DNA of 64,000 bases from Sphingomonas sp. PP-CE-1A-559 (GTDB lineage Bacteria > Pseudomonadota > Alphaproteobacteria > Sphingomonadales > Sphingomonadaceae): positions 558,001 through 622,000 of the forward strand of contig NZ_SLYA01000003.1 of NCBI RefSeq assembly GCF_004340965.1. Reading direction: 5' to 3'. Positions 24,808-32,761 of the stretch are shown here, piece by piece (position 1 is the stretch's first letter; every line of letters starts with the position of its first letter). Below the pieces are notes generated by a model. That model saw only the letters and a list, made by a program, of their open reading frames with translations, was not told the origin of the DNA and ran no database searches. Made by a program: the position numbers and the translations under genes.

Positions 24808-27102
24808 ATGGCAATAGACGATCAGCTGGCCGTACTGCTGGCGCAGAACGCTGACCTCTTCGCGACTTACGAGGAATGGGCGAACGGGCAGATCATGCTG
24901 CTCGCGGGCGCCGCCGATGATCCGAACAGCTTCAATGAGGCGGGCGGAAAAACGGGGGCGCTCGGCTACTATCCAGTGGTCAACGTGAGCGGGCAGACCA
25001 TATACGTCCCTTGTATGGCGCGCTTGCGGCATATAGCGCTTGATGGGGTCACCGACGCTCTTGAATCCTCGGTCGTCAGCGGAGAAGGCCTCCTGCATGC
25101 AGAGGGCGCAATCGGTGATCTTCTCCGGTTAAACGTTCCCGCATCGACTCTGGATGAGGCGCGAGCGGGTATACGAAACGACGTCGCCCTAACCCCGCAG
25201 TCGGGCAAGGCCGCGATTGACCAGAGTGCCGCCAGTCTCTCCGAGAGGATCTCGGATGCGAAGTCCAATCCCTCATTATCACAGGCCAACATCGCAGCGG
25301 CTTACGCCGCCGGGGTCGCCTTTCCCGATCCGGTGGCTCGGGCGTTGGCGAATAATGTAGTCTATCCCAGCGCACCCGCGAATGGCTTGGACGATACCGC
25401 AACGATCGTCGACTTTTTCGCTCGAGCGCAGGGTAGGGTAGCCTTCCTGCCAGCGGGCACATGGAAGGTTAAGTCGCTTATCGTGAGCGCATTTAACAGA
25501 ACTGTCATTCGGGGTGTCCCCGGCCTAACAACTATTGAGGGTGACTTTGATTACAGGGTCATTCGAATGATTGATTCAAGTGATGCAACCATAGAGGACA
25601 TATCATTTAGAACAACTTACGCTAACACTACTGAGGACGCCACATTCGCGGTAGTATACTGTAACTTGAACTCACTGAGGAATGTGAGATTTAGACGTTG
25701 TAAATTCAGCGCCCCTAACGCAAACACCAGCGGCTTTAACGCATTCCCTCGTAGCCGAATTAATAATCTTACTGATACGTCGGTGGTAGACGGGCTATGG
25801 CTTGAAGATTGTATCTTTGAGGATATCGGGCGGATCGCCATAACGCTTATGAATCGCGGCTTCACTGCCCAAGATCGCTATACCGCCTTCCAGAAGGCGT
25901 ATGTCGTAGGTTGCACATTCAAGAATGTCGGCCTGATCAGCCAGTACGGGTTTGCGATCAGCCTCGACGGTGTCGGTCAGATCTTCCGGGTCAACAATAA
26001 CTACATGGAAAATCTGCGGGATATCGGCATCGAGAACACCGGATTTTCTCATGGCCAAGTAATTGGCAACCGCGGTTCGAAATTTGGCCGCGGCTGGCGT
26101 ATGCTTACCATGAACACGACCGACCCAACGGCGCAGGGCGCGGTTTCGTGCGTCGGCAGCATCTCGGGCACGGTGCTAACGGTCACTTCTGTCGTAGGCG
26201 GGCTCGCGCCCATGTGCTGTTTAGCGGCGGGCACAATCGCGGCAAACACGTACATCGTTAAGCAGCTTACTGGCGCTACGGGAGGACCAGGGACTTACTC
26301 CGTGTCCGTTCCCCAAACCGTTGCCAGCACGGCGATCAGCGTGACCGTACAGATATCGAACGTCGAGGTTCGGGATAACCGCATGCTGGGGGATCCGGCT
26401 GGCGCCGTACCCTGCTATTTCTTAGGGATGGATGCATCCTGCGCCGTTTCAGACAATTACTTCATTACGACAAACAGCCTCAACAGCGGGGCCAACCAAG
26501 GGGAGGCCGTGTATGTCAAAGGGTGTTATGGTACTCGGTTTGCTCGCGAGACGTATATCAACGCAGATCCAGCGGGACGATACGCGCTGACCCTTACGGG
26601 AACGGCCAAGTTCTGCGACTTCGCAGATTGCCATTTCGACAACTCGGCAAACACTTCTGCATTTGCTACTATCCGATTCACGGACTCGGTGATCCGGAAT
26701 ACAGTTTCAGGACGCACGACTATAGTGAAACCTGCAACCGGCCCATACGCGGATCAGCAAGGTAGCGCTCTTGATAACTCGGTCGCTCCCTTCGATGATG
26801 GGACCTCTACCATCGTCGGGAATTACAAAACTTTGTCTCTGTCAGACGCTGATACGACGCTTCTCACCGAGCCTATTAATTATGGCTTTATCGACATAAC
26901 CGGCGCCCTAACTGCTGCACGTAAGCTCACGGTCGGCGCAGGCATGGTAAGAAGCGGTTGTCGGATACGCAACGGTACTAACCAAGCTTTACAGTTGGTG
27001 CTCGCCACGTCAGCCGGGTCAGTGAATGGCGACATAATTGCTGCGGGCGCTTCTGTAACTGCTATATACAGTCGATCAGCGGGTACTGTTAAGGCGGCTT
27101 GA
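24808..27102 (+). CDS. Tailspike/tail fibre with right-handed beta-helix (pectate-lyase-like)
   Basis: 764 residues. The first 110 residues probably attach to the tail; a linker includes NDVALTPQSGKAAIDQSAAS. From about residue 180 the chain shows the repeating short beta-strands of a parallel beta-helix (TVIRGVPGLTTIEGDFDYRV, VVDGLWLEDCIFEDIGRIAI, YVVGCTFKNVGLISQYGFAI, VEVRDNRMLGD). Such spikes bind and often cut surface polysaccharide. The end (about 690-764) is a beta domain that may trimerise. The bases coding residues 225-340 are clearly richer in A and T than the neighbours, a sign of exchange. No catalytic residues can be assigned by eye. Confidence 0.75.
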   Translation: MAIDDQLAVLLAQNADLFATYEEWANGQIMLLAGAADDPNSFNEAGGKTGALGYYPVVNVSGQTIYVPCMARLRHIALDGVTDALESSVVSGEGLLHAEGAIGDLLRLNVPASTLDEARAGIRNDVALTPQSGKAAIDQSAASLSERISDAKSNPSLSQANIAAAYAAGVAFPDPVARALANNVVYPSAPANGLDDTATIVDFFARAQGRVAFLPAGTWKVKSLIVSAFNRTVIRGVPGLTTIEGDFDYRVIRMIDSSDATIEDISFRTTYANTTEDATFAVVYCNLNSLRNVRFRRCKFSAPNANTSGFNAFPRSRINNLTDTSVVDGLWLEDCIFEDIGRIAITLMNRGFTAQDRYTAFQKAYVVGCTFKNVGLISQYGFAISLDGVGQIFRVNNNYMENLRDIGIENTGFSHGQVIGNRGSKFGRGWRMLTMNTTDPTAQGAVSCVGSISGTVLTVTSVVGGLAPMCCLAAGTIAANTYIVKQLTGATGGPGTYSVSVPQTVASTAISVTVQISNVEVRDNRMLGDPAGAVPCYFLGMDASCAVSDNYFITTNSLNSGANQGEAVYVKGCYGTRFARETYINADPAGRYALTLTGTAKFCDFADCHFDNSANTSAFATIRFTDSVIRNTVSGRTTIVKPATGPYADQQGSALDNSVAPFDDGTSTIVGNYKTLSLSDADTTLLTEPINYGFIDITGALTAARKLTVGAGMVRSGCRIRNGTNQALQLVLATSAGSVNGDIIAAGASVTAIYSRSAGTVKAA

Positions 27103-27149
27103 GGGTCACGGCAAAGGCATGATAGCTTGCCTTAAATCAACGGGGGTAA

Positions 27150-28229
27150 ATGATGGGCAAGCGGCTCGAAGAGTTAGACGGGCTGCGTGGCATCGCGGCT
27201 GCGATGGTTTTCATCGGACACGCGGTAGCTATCGCCCCGCCCGGCCGTTTCACCGATATAGCCCAAACACCATGGATCGCGGCCTTTTATCAAGGACATG
27301 CGCCTGTTTACCTATTCTTTGTGCTGAGCGGATTCGTGCTGAGCCTGCCCTTTTTGCAGGGCGGTAGGCCAATGAACTATGGGAAATTCTTCGTTCAGCG
27401 GGTGTTCCGGATCTACCCGGCATACCTGACCGCACTCGCGTTCGCGTTGGCGGCGATCATATTGTATGATCCCGCTCGCATGGCCGGCGTGAGCGAGTGG
27501 GGCTCGTCGTTCTGGACTGGCGGTATAGCGTCGATCCCCGCGACTCAAATCGTGCGCCACGTCCTGCTTGTGCCTCAGTTTAACAGCCATCTTATAAATC
27601 CTCCTGTGTGGAGCATGACCATTGAGATGCGCATGTCGCTGGTTGTTCCGGCGCTGATACTTGTTCAGCAGGGCGCGCGTGGCGCGATGTCGATTGCGGT
27701 GCTGGCAATCTGCTACTGCTTGGCTTGGATTGATGCCCTGTATTTTCTGCCGATGTTTGCCCTCGGCGCGCTAATGGCGCGGCACTGGCAGGCGCTTACA
27801 ACGTTCGGCGCGACAGCCAGCCGGTTCCAGGCCGCGGGCCTTCTGGCACTAGCGCTAGTCCTTTATTCGATGCCGATGACCCTACCGGAGTCCGCGTCTA
27901 CGTGGACCCCTCATCTTGCCGCCATAGGGAGTGCAATCGCTATCGTTCTAGCGTCATCACGAAACCGGCTTACCGCACTTTTACAGTCTAAGCCGATCGA
28001 TATGATGGGCAAATTGTCGTACAGTTTTTATCTTTTGCATTTCCCCGTGCTGCTGCTTTCCGTCTGTTATTTACGAGCGTCCGTCGGATTGTTCTTTGCC
28101 GAAATCGTCGCCGCTGTGGTGACTTTCGGGTTGAGCTGGGTGAGTTATACCCAAATTGAAAAGAGTGCGATCGGCGTTGGTAAGTCGCTCTGGCGACGGC
28201 TTAGCCCTCCACCGCTCCAACCAGCATAA
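27150..28229 (+). CDS. Acyltransferase 3 family (OafA-like) membrane protein, likely lysogenic conversion gene
   Basis: 359 residues with about ten membrane segments. It has the family opening RLEELDGLRGIAAAMVFIGH with the essential His, the block YLFFVLSGFVLSLPF, FFVQRVFRIYPAYL with the conserved Arg, and NPPVWSMTIEMRMSL. These enzymes move acetyl or other acyl groups across the inner membrane onto surface polysaccharide. A copy directly after a tailspike gene and before lysis genes is a classic place for a moron that changes the receptor. Base composition is lower in GC than the structural genes. Two ATGs, 27150 and 27153, are possible. Confidence 0.88.
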   Translation: MMGKRLEELDGLRGIAAAMVFIGHAVAIAPPGRFTDIAQTPWIAAFYQGHAPVYLFFVLSGFVLSLPFLQGGRPMNYGKFFVQRVFRIYPAYLTALAFALAAIILYDPARMAGVSEWGSSFWTGGIASIPATQIVRHVLLVPQFNSHLINPPVWSMTIEMRMSLVVPALILVQQGARGAMSIAVLAICYCLAWIDALYFLPMFALGALMARHWQALTTFGATASRFQAAGLLALALVLYSMPMTLPESASTWTPHLAAIGSAIAIVLASSRNRLTALLQSKPIDMMGKLSYSFYLLHFPVLLLSVCYLRASVGLFFAEIVAAVVTFGLSWVSYTQIEKSAIGVGKSLWRRLSPPPLQPA

Positions 28230-28245
28230 GAGGGATCCGGGCTGC

Positions 28246-28434
28246 CTATCGCCGTGCGCTATCGGCGGCTAGCTTCGCTTCGCGCTGCTGAGCTAACTCC
28301 CGATTCCGCAGGGCATCGGCGTCATGGCGTTGCCGAATTGCCAGCCTGCGCCTGGAGCGCTTCCGCTCCTTGAGTAGCCGCCATGTGATCGAACCTGCGG
28401 CGCTCAACGCGATCACGATCATCATTGCGTGCAT
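28246..28434 (-). CDS. Small leftward membrane protein, 62 residues
   Basis: Reads MHAMMIVIALSAAGSITW, a single membrane helix, then a long basic and charged helix (RLLKERKRSRRRLAIRQRHD). GGAGA lies about seven bases before this ATG; the frame is open to an earlier ATG at 28524. It lies between the acyltransferase, with which it converges, and the divergent lysis genes. The one-helix, charged-tail plan resembles small phage membrane morons or inner-membrane spanins, but I can assign no family. Confidence 0.4.
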   Translation of the reverse strand: MHAMMIVIALSAAGSITWRLLKERKRSRRRLAIRQRHDADALRNRELAQQREAKLAADSARR

Positions 28435-28638
28435 GGTTTCTCCAGTGCGCTGAACCTGACTAGCTTCAATAGCAGCCGTTTCGGTTCTGGCTAACCCGTG
28501 AACCCGCCCATCCTCGATCTTCATAGGTAGCGGGCAGTAGCAGGCGTCCGCGCGATTAGCCGCGCCTCCTTCTGACTAAACGCCAACATCAATCACCAGC
28601 ACCATCGCGACACATACGGTCGCGGGAAGGGATGACGC

Positions 28639-29181
28639 ATGACCGCGATAGACAATGTAAGTTATGCAGTACAAGCCATCGCCCGCGGCCCGATGACGGT
28701 CGCGCCGCCCAGCTTCAACGGGCACGGGTGGCTCGTCGTGGTGAACCTCGCCGGCTTCACGGCGGGCTTCATCATCGCGACGATGCTGGCCCTGAAGATG
28801 GCCCGCGACATCCGACGCAACTGGTCGACCGACAAGCTCAGCCACCCTGTTACGGTGTGGCGGATGTTCGGTGGGGCAGTCAGCGCGGCTATGGCGATCC
28901 GGTTCGGCCCAGCCGCAATGGTCCTTTGGGGCTGGGATCCGACGAACGCCGCGGCAACTGCCTGGCTGCTGACGTTCCAGCGCATGACCGACCCGATCGC
29001 GTTCACGCTGGGGCTGCTCGCCTTGGCGATGTTCGAAATTTCCGGCAAGGGAATGTCCGAGCACCTGAAGCGCCAGCCCCTGCCCCTCCGGATATGGGCC
29101 AAGCGCGAGCAGCTACGACGTCCCGCCTGCATAACCCTCCTGAGCCTGATCGCTGCGATCGGCGTTGTGAGCACGCGCTAA
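28639..29181 (+). CDS. Phage membrane protein of the lysis region, 180 residues
   Basis: At least three hydrophobic segments: LVVVNLAGFTAGFIIATMLA (near residue 32), a middle region around MFGGAVSAAMAIRFGPAAMV and a C-terminal CITLLSLIAAIGVVST. It begins the module that ends with the endolysin, and its stop overlaps the next gene by one base. A role as holin or holin partner is possible by position, but it is large for a holin and I recognise no family. Confidence 0.6.
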   Translation: MTAIDNVSYAVQAIARGPMTVAPPSFNGHGWLVVVNLAGFTAGFIIATMLALKMARDIRRNWSTDKLSHPVTVWRMFGGAVSAAMAIRFGPAAMVLWGWDPTNAAATAWLLTFQRMTDPIAFTLGLLALAMFEISGKGMSEHLKRQPLPLRIWAKREQLRRPACITLLSLIAAIGVVSTR

Positions 29182-29591
29182 TGTGGCGCTTCATTGCGAC
29201 CGCAGGCGCGGCGCTACCAGTGGCGGCTACCGCCATCGCGAAGGACAAGGGCGCGGTCGTCGCGCAAAGCGTCCCCCAGATCTCTTACTTCGTCGGGTAC
29301 CCGTTCGAGACCGGCAGCATGATCGCCGGCATCTGCGCGTGCCTCGCCGTGCGGTTCTACGTCAGCCAGGAAGACCGCAAGGATCATCGCTGGGGCGTCG
29401 ACCTTCCCGTGTCGCTGCTGACCCTGCTGTTCACGGCGGGGATGATCATCCGCCTACGTCCTGAGCCCTTCTGGGCGTTGGTCTACGGCACTGGGCTGGG
29501 CTCGGCTGGCGTCCTGCTGATCAGCGCCTGCCTGGCATGGGTGAAGCGGGGCAGCGACCTGTTCCAGCCTCCCGAGAAGCCCGCGCCGTAA
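29181..29591 (+). CDS. Phage membrane protein, candidate holin
   Basis: 136 residues with three to four hydrophobic stretches: a signal-like start (MWRFIATAGAALPVAATAIA), GSMIAGICACLAVRFYV, LPVSLLTLLFTAGMIIRL and LVYGTGLGSAGVLLISACLA. A short charged tail ends in KPAP. It directly precedes the endolysin and is translationally coupled to the membrane protein before it. Position and topology suit a holin or antiholin; no sequence family is recognised. Confidence 0.6.
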   Translation: MWRFIATAGAALPVAATAIAKDKGAVVAQSVPQISYFVGYPFETGSMIAGICACLAVRFYVSQEDRKDHRWGVDLPVSLLTLLFTAGMIIRLRPEPFWALVYGTGLGSAGVLLISACLAWVKRGSDLFQPPEKPAP

Positions 29592-29629
29592 CGGCCCGCC
29601 TCTAGCGCACCGGGAGCGCGAGGCGGGCC
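29591..29629 (+). terminator. Strong hairpin after candidate holin gene
   Basis: Perfect 11-base inverted repeat CGGCCCGCCTC / GAGGCGGGCCG around a 17-base loop, starting at the last base of the stop codon. No T-tract follows, so it is not a textbook terminator; it may attenuate transcription or protect RNA ends between the membrane genes and the endolysin. Confidence 0.4.
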
Positions 29630-29709
29630 GGCCGGAGCACGTTGGAGGAAACCCCGGCACCGGCTGAACTGCTAACCCGCAATATCGTCTCACACCGAAG
29701 GGAATATAT

Positions 29710-30330
29710 ATGGCGACGGCATCAAAGCCGGCGACCGCCCCTGCGCGCCCGGCGCACGGGCTGGCGTCTCCGGACAAATTCTTCGCGTCGATTCGCCCAC
29801 TGTTCGGGACGATGACGAAGGCGCAGGTCGAGGGCATCCAGGCGAAGCTGGCCGCGTTCGCCGCGCAGGCCTCGCCCCTGGCGTACGTCGCGTACGGGCT
29901 CGCCACCTCGTTTCATGAAACCGCCCAGCGCATGCAGCCGGTTCCAGAGATCGGCCGCGGCAGAGGCAAGGCGTATGGCAAGCCGGGCAAGCATGGCGGG
30001 CAGATCGCCTACGGACGGGGCGATGTCCAGCTAACCCACGACTACAACTACGAGACTGCAGACGACGAGCTCGGGCTGAAGGGCGCGCTGACGTCGAACT
30101 ATGATCGCGCACTCGAGACCGATATCTCCGCGCAGATCATGGTGCTCGGCATGACCGAAGGCTGGTTCACCGGGAAGCGGTTTGCCAGCTACTTGCCCGC
30201 GAACGGGCCAGCGACGACCGTCCAGTTCGCCTCGGCGCGCCGCATCATCAACGGGATCGACCGCGCCGAGAAGGTCGCGGGATACGCGATGTCCTTCCAA
30301 GCCGCGCTCGTCGCCGGCGGTTGGGCCTGA
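29710..30330 (+). CDS. Endolysin, GH19 chitinase/lysozyme-like
   Basis: 206 residues. The GH19-like core shows LATSFHETAQRMQPVPEIGR with the catalytic Glu after His, and AYGRGDVQLTHDYNYE, the phage form of the YGRGxxQLTxxxNY motif. It cleaves the peptidoglycan glycan strand. The first 20 residues are Ala/Pro-rich and not a clear signal peptide, so export through a holin is likely. It follows the two membrane proteins, as expected for a lysis cassette. Confidence 0.85.
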   Translation: MATASKPATAPARPAHGLASPDKFFASIRPLFGTMTKAQVEGIQAKLAAFAAQASPLAYVAYGLATSFHETAQRMQPVPEIGRGRGKAYGKPGKHGGQIAYGRGDVQLTHDYNYETADDELGLKGALTSNYDRALETDISAQIMVLGMTEGWFTGKRFASYLPANGPATTVQFASARRIINGIDRAEKVAGYAMSFQAALVAGGWA

Positions 30331-30352
30331 TTTCTCAAGCGAAGGACTGACC

Positions 30353-30688
30353 ATGAAGAAGATGCTGACCGCTACGCTATGCGCGGCGTCGATGATGCTC
30401 GCCAGCTGCGCGACGATGCCGACCCCGTCGACCGGGCAGGCGGCGCAGATCGGGGCCGCGATCGATCGGGCTCAGGCTGCATACGATCGGATCGCGGCGA
30501 CCGCCTCCCTCGTGCTTCCGTTCCTATCCCCAGAGCGCGCCGCGCGCGTGCGCCTGGCGATGTCGCTGGCTGAACGCGGTCTACTGGCAGCGCGGTATGC
30601 AGCAACGGCAGCGGAGCAGCTTGCCGCGCTGAAGCAGGCCGAGGCGGCGACCGCGGCAATCGAGGTCACCGCTGCGCCGTCCCCGTGA
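30353..30688 (+). CDS. Phage lipoprotein of the lysis module, possible outer-membrane spanin
   Basis: 111 residues with a lipoprotein signal: MKKMLTATLCAASMMLASC, lipobox LASC, so the mature start is a lipidated Cys near residue 19. The rest is an Ala-rich helix. A lipoprotein right after the endolysin suggests the outer-membrane spanin subunit, but it lacks the Pro-rich stretch of Rz1 and no inner-membrane partner is embedded in it. GAAGGA lies upstream of the ATG. Confidence 0.65.
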   Translation: MKKMLTATLCAASMMLASCATMPTPSTGQAAQIGAAIDRAQAAYDRIAATASLVLPFLSPERAARVRLAMSLAERGLLAARYAATAAEQLAALKQAEAATAAIEVTAAPSP

Positions 30689-30690
30689 CC

Positions 30691-30921
30691 TCACTTCCTC
30701 AGCGCATGCATGACCGTAGTGTGATGGCGTCCGACAGCTTGGCCGATCGCGTACATACTGAATCCGTCGTCCGATAGGCGCTTCCACAGTGCGACCCTGG
30801 CGCGGACGACGGCGACAGTGCGTCCTCTGCCCATGACGTCCTCCGGGGTAACGTCATGGGCAGCGGCGGCCTCCGCAGCGTATTGCGCAACCCGGGAAGC
30901 GGATGGGGCGCGGCTGGTCAT
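30691..30921 (-). CDS. Stand-alone DnaA domain IV-like DNA-binding protein
   Basis: 76 residues that resemble only the C-terminal DNA-binding domain of DnaA: VAQYAAEAAAAHDVTPEDVM, RTVAVVRARVALWKRLSDDG and the signature FSMYAIGQAVGRHHTTVMHA (DnaA has IGxxxGRDHTTVxHA). There is no ATPase part. It would be expected to bind DnaA boxes. Third and last gene of a small leftward operon that converges with the lysis module; only two bases separate its stop from the lipoprotein stop. Confidence 0.8.
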   Translation of the reverse strand: MTSRAPSASRVAQYAAEAAAAHDVTPEDVMGRGRTVAVVRARVALWKRLSDDGFSMYAIGQAVGRHHTTVMHALRK

Positions 30922-30942
30922 GTCGTCTGCACGATAAGAAGC

Positions 30943-31122
30943 CTACTGCGGCGTCGCGTCATTGATCGCATCTACCGCGGCGGCAACCCGGCGCCAGTCC
31001 TCGACCGCCACGCGATCACCGAGCACGTCGCCCAGCTGCTCGATGATATAGTCGGAGGTCAGCGCGCCATGCTCCGCGAGGATCTCGCCCGCCTTCACCA
31101 TCACGTCGCGGTCGGTCATCAT
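30943..31122 (-). CDS. Small phage protein, 59 residues
   Basis: Begins at overlapping ATG codons at 31122 or 31119; the preceding gene's stop overlaps the first. Sequence is acidic and helical (VMVKAGEILAEHGALTSDYI, then IEQLGDVLGDRVAVEDWRRV). It recalls small winged-helix-like phage proteins, but no family is certain. Middle gene of the leftward trio. Confidence 0.55.
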   Translation of the reverse strand: MMTDRDVMVKAGEILAEHGALTSDYIIEQLGDVLGDRVAVEDWRRVAAAVDAINDATPQ

Positions 31123-31259
31123 ATATCGAGGTTGCGCCGTTCGATCTCGGCGAGCAGCGCGTTGGCTACCATGTCGTTCGGGCGGCCCGTCGTCTGCTGG
31201 TACGCGCGCAACAGTTCGGCGTCTGCCATGTCGCTCGGCTTGGGTGTCGGCTCGTCCAT
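31119..31259 (-). CDS. Small phage protein, 46 residues
   Basis: Begins with MDEPTPKPSDMADAELLRAY and continues QQTTGRPNDMVANALLAEIE, a short helical protein. Its stop overlaps the start of the next gene (ATGA), which supports it in spite of its size. First gene of the leftward trio. Function unknown. Confidence 0.55.
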   Translation of the reverse strand: MDEPTPKPSDMADAELLRAYQQTTGRPNDMVANALLAEIERRNLDI

Positions 31260-31798
31260 TCGGGGAGCCTAGCGGGGCGCACAGCAGCGCACAACAATGC
31301 GAGTGCATTGGTGCAGCCGCCGCGCTACCAAGTAGAACGCCATATCGGAACCCGAACTAGGCAGATTTCAAACGTATGGCATATTGCATGGTATGCGGCG
31401 GCGGCGTCTCGTAAAATATGCCGAAATAACAACGCTAAGTAGGCGTTGTTAAGACAGACACCCGCTCCGCCACCACCCTCGTTTTTCCCGTTCTTTCCTG
31501 GCCTCCGGACTTGATTAAGGGCGGTTTTCTGTCGGTTTCGCATGACTGTGGGACGAGCGGTACGTTTGTGTCTGCTTACCGAATGTCCGCAGTTGGCATG
31601 TTCCCTAACCTATTCGCGCCGTCCAGGACGGGGTTCGTCGAAGTGATAAGCCACTACCTGGATCTGCCATTAAAAATGTCGCTCACAAAAGGCGTTGGGC
31701 GATGCTGGGTGTCCCGGACACAGCCAAGGCCCTTGAGATTGTGTGATCGGCTCGTGCGGGGCATTGTCGCCGAAGAATCGCTCAGGGAGTGTAACGCT
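31260..31798. other. Gene-free stretch with palindromes; probable prophage-host junction
   Basis: About 540 bases without a credible gene. Two inverted repeats lie close together: GGCATATT/AATATGCC (31378-31385 and 31415-31422) and AACAACGC/GCGTTGTT (31428-31435 and 31443-31450). The stretch is richer in A and T than both sides. Phage-type genes end at 31259 and chromosome-type genes start at 31799, so an attachment site and the promoter of the leftward trio probably lie here. No tRNA end is recognisable. Confidence 0.5.
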
Positions 31799-32599
31799 AT
31801 GAACCGACTGCTCGCCGCCTTGACCTGTATCGTCGCGTTTGGCGCTACCGGGGTGGGGGCACAATCCGTTGCCCCCTCGAAGGACATCGCTGCCGTGCTC
31901 GCATCGCCGACGCGGACGCCGGCGAACCGCGCGCGCGATCGCTATCGTCACCCGGCGCAGACATTGGCCTTTTTCGGCGTCAAGCCGACGCAGACGATCG
32001 TCGAATTCCTGCCGGCGGGCGGCTGGTATGCCGAGATCCTCGCGCCGCTGGTGAAGGGTCGGGGGCATTATGTCGCGCTGGTGCCGACCGCGCAGGCCGA
32101 GCGCACCCGCAGCGCCTTTGCCGCGAAGACCGCGGAGTACGGCGTGACGCAGGTCGCGACGATCGACTTCAAGACCGGAGCGTCCTCGATCCCGGCGGGA
32201 AGCGCGGATGTGCTGCTGACGTTCCGTAACGTCCACAACCTCTTGATGCAGGACGACCCCGCCGTCGCGGGCCGCGTGTTCAAGGCGTTCTATGCGGCGC
32301 TCAAGCCGGGCGGCGTGCTCGGCGTCGTCGATCATCGCCTGCCGGAGGAAATGGACACGGCGCGTGAGAAGACGAGCGGCTACATCAAGCGATCGACGGT
32401 CGTTCGGCTGGCGCAGGAGGCGGGCTTCGCGCTTGCCGCAGAATCGCGGATCAACGCCAATCCCAAGGATACCCACGACCATCCGGAAGGCGTCTGGACG
32501 CTGCCGCCGAGCTATCGATTGAAGGACGTCGATCACGCCAAATATGCTGCGATCGGCGAGAGCGACCGGTTCACGCTACGGTTCGTAAAGGCGCGCTGA
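31799..32599 (+). CDS. Secreted predicted SAM-dependent methyltransferase (COG4798-like)
   Basis: 266 residues. Starts with a signal peptide (MNRLLAALTCIVAFGATGVG, then AQS). The body has a class I methyltransferase layout: QTIVEFLPAGGWYAEILAPL as motif I, DVLLTFRNVHNLL as the motif IV area, and YAALKPGGVLGVVDHRLPEE. A C-terminal HPEGVWTLPPSYRLKD is typical of this exported group, whose substrate is unknown. The ATG at 31799 is chosen because it starts the signal peptide and has GGGAG upstream. Confidence 0.8.
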   Translation: MNRLLAALTCIVAFGATGVGAQSVAPSKDIAAVLASPTRTPANRARDRYRHPAQTLAFFGVKPTQTIVEFLPAGGWYAEILAPLVKGRGHYVALVPTAQAERTRSAFAAKTAEYGVTQVATIDFKTGASSIPAGSADVLLTFRNVHNLLMQDDPAVAGRVFKAFYAALKPGGVLGVVDHRLPEEMDTAREKTSGYIKRSTVVRLAQEAGFALAAESRINANPKDTHDHPEGVWTLPPSYRLKDVDHAKYAAIGESDRFTLRFVKAR

Positions 32600-32761
32600 T
32601 CGCACTGGCTCGCGGGCCGACAACCGGCGTGCCGAAGGCGTTTTGACTCTGCTGGCAGCGGCGAAGACCAGCTTTATGAAGGCCCGCCTGGGATCGGGTA
32701 CGGCTCGGCATCGTTACCTCAGCTATGCCCGCGAGCGTCCTCTCGCGAGCATGACTGAAGG

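Noticed and set aside
31461-31490. CCGCCACCA-like sequence as the 3' end of a tRNA att site
   Set aside because: No T-arm (GTTCGA-type) or acceptor partner precedes it on either strand, so it is not a tRNA end.
31325-31543. A 72-codon leftward frame in the junction region
   Set aside because: Runs through the palindromes, has mixed composition and no ribosome binding site; more likely non-coding.
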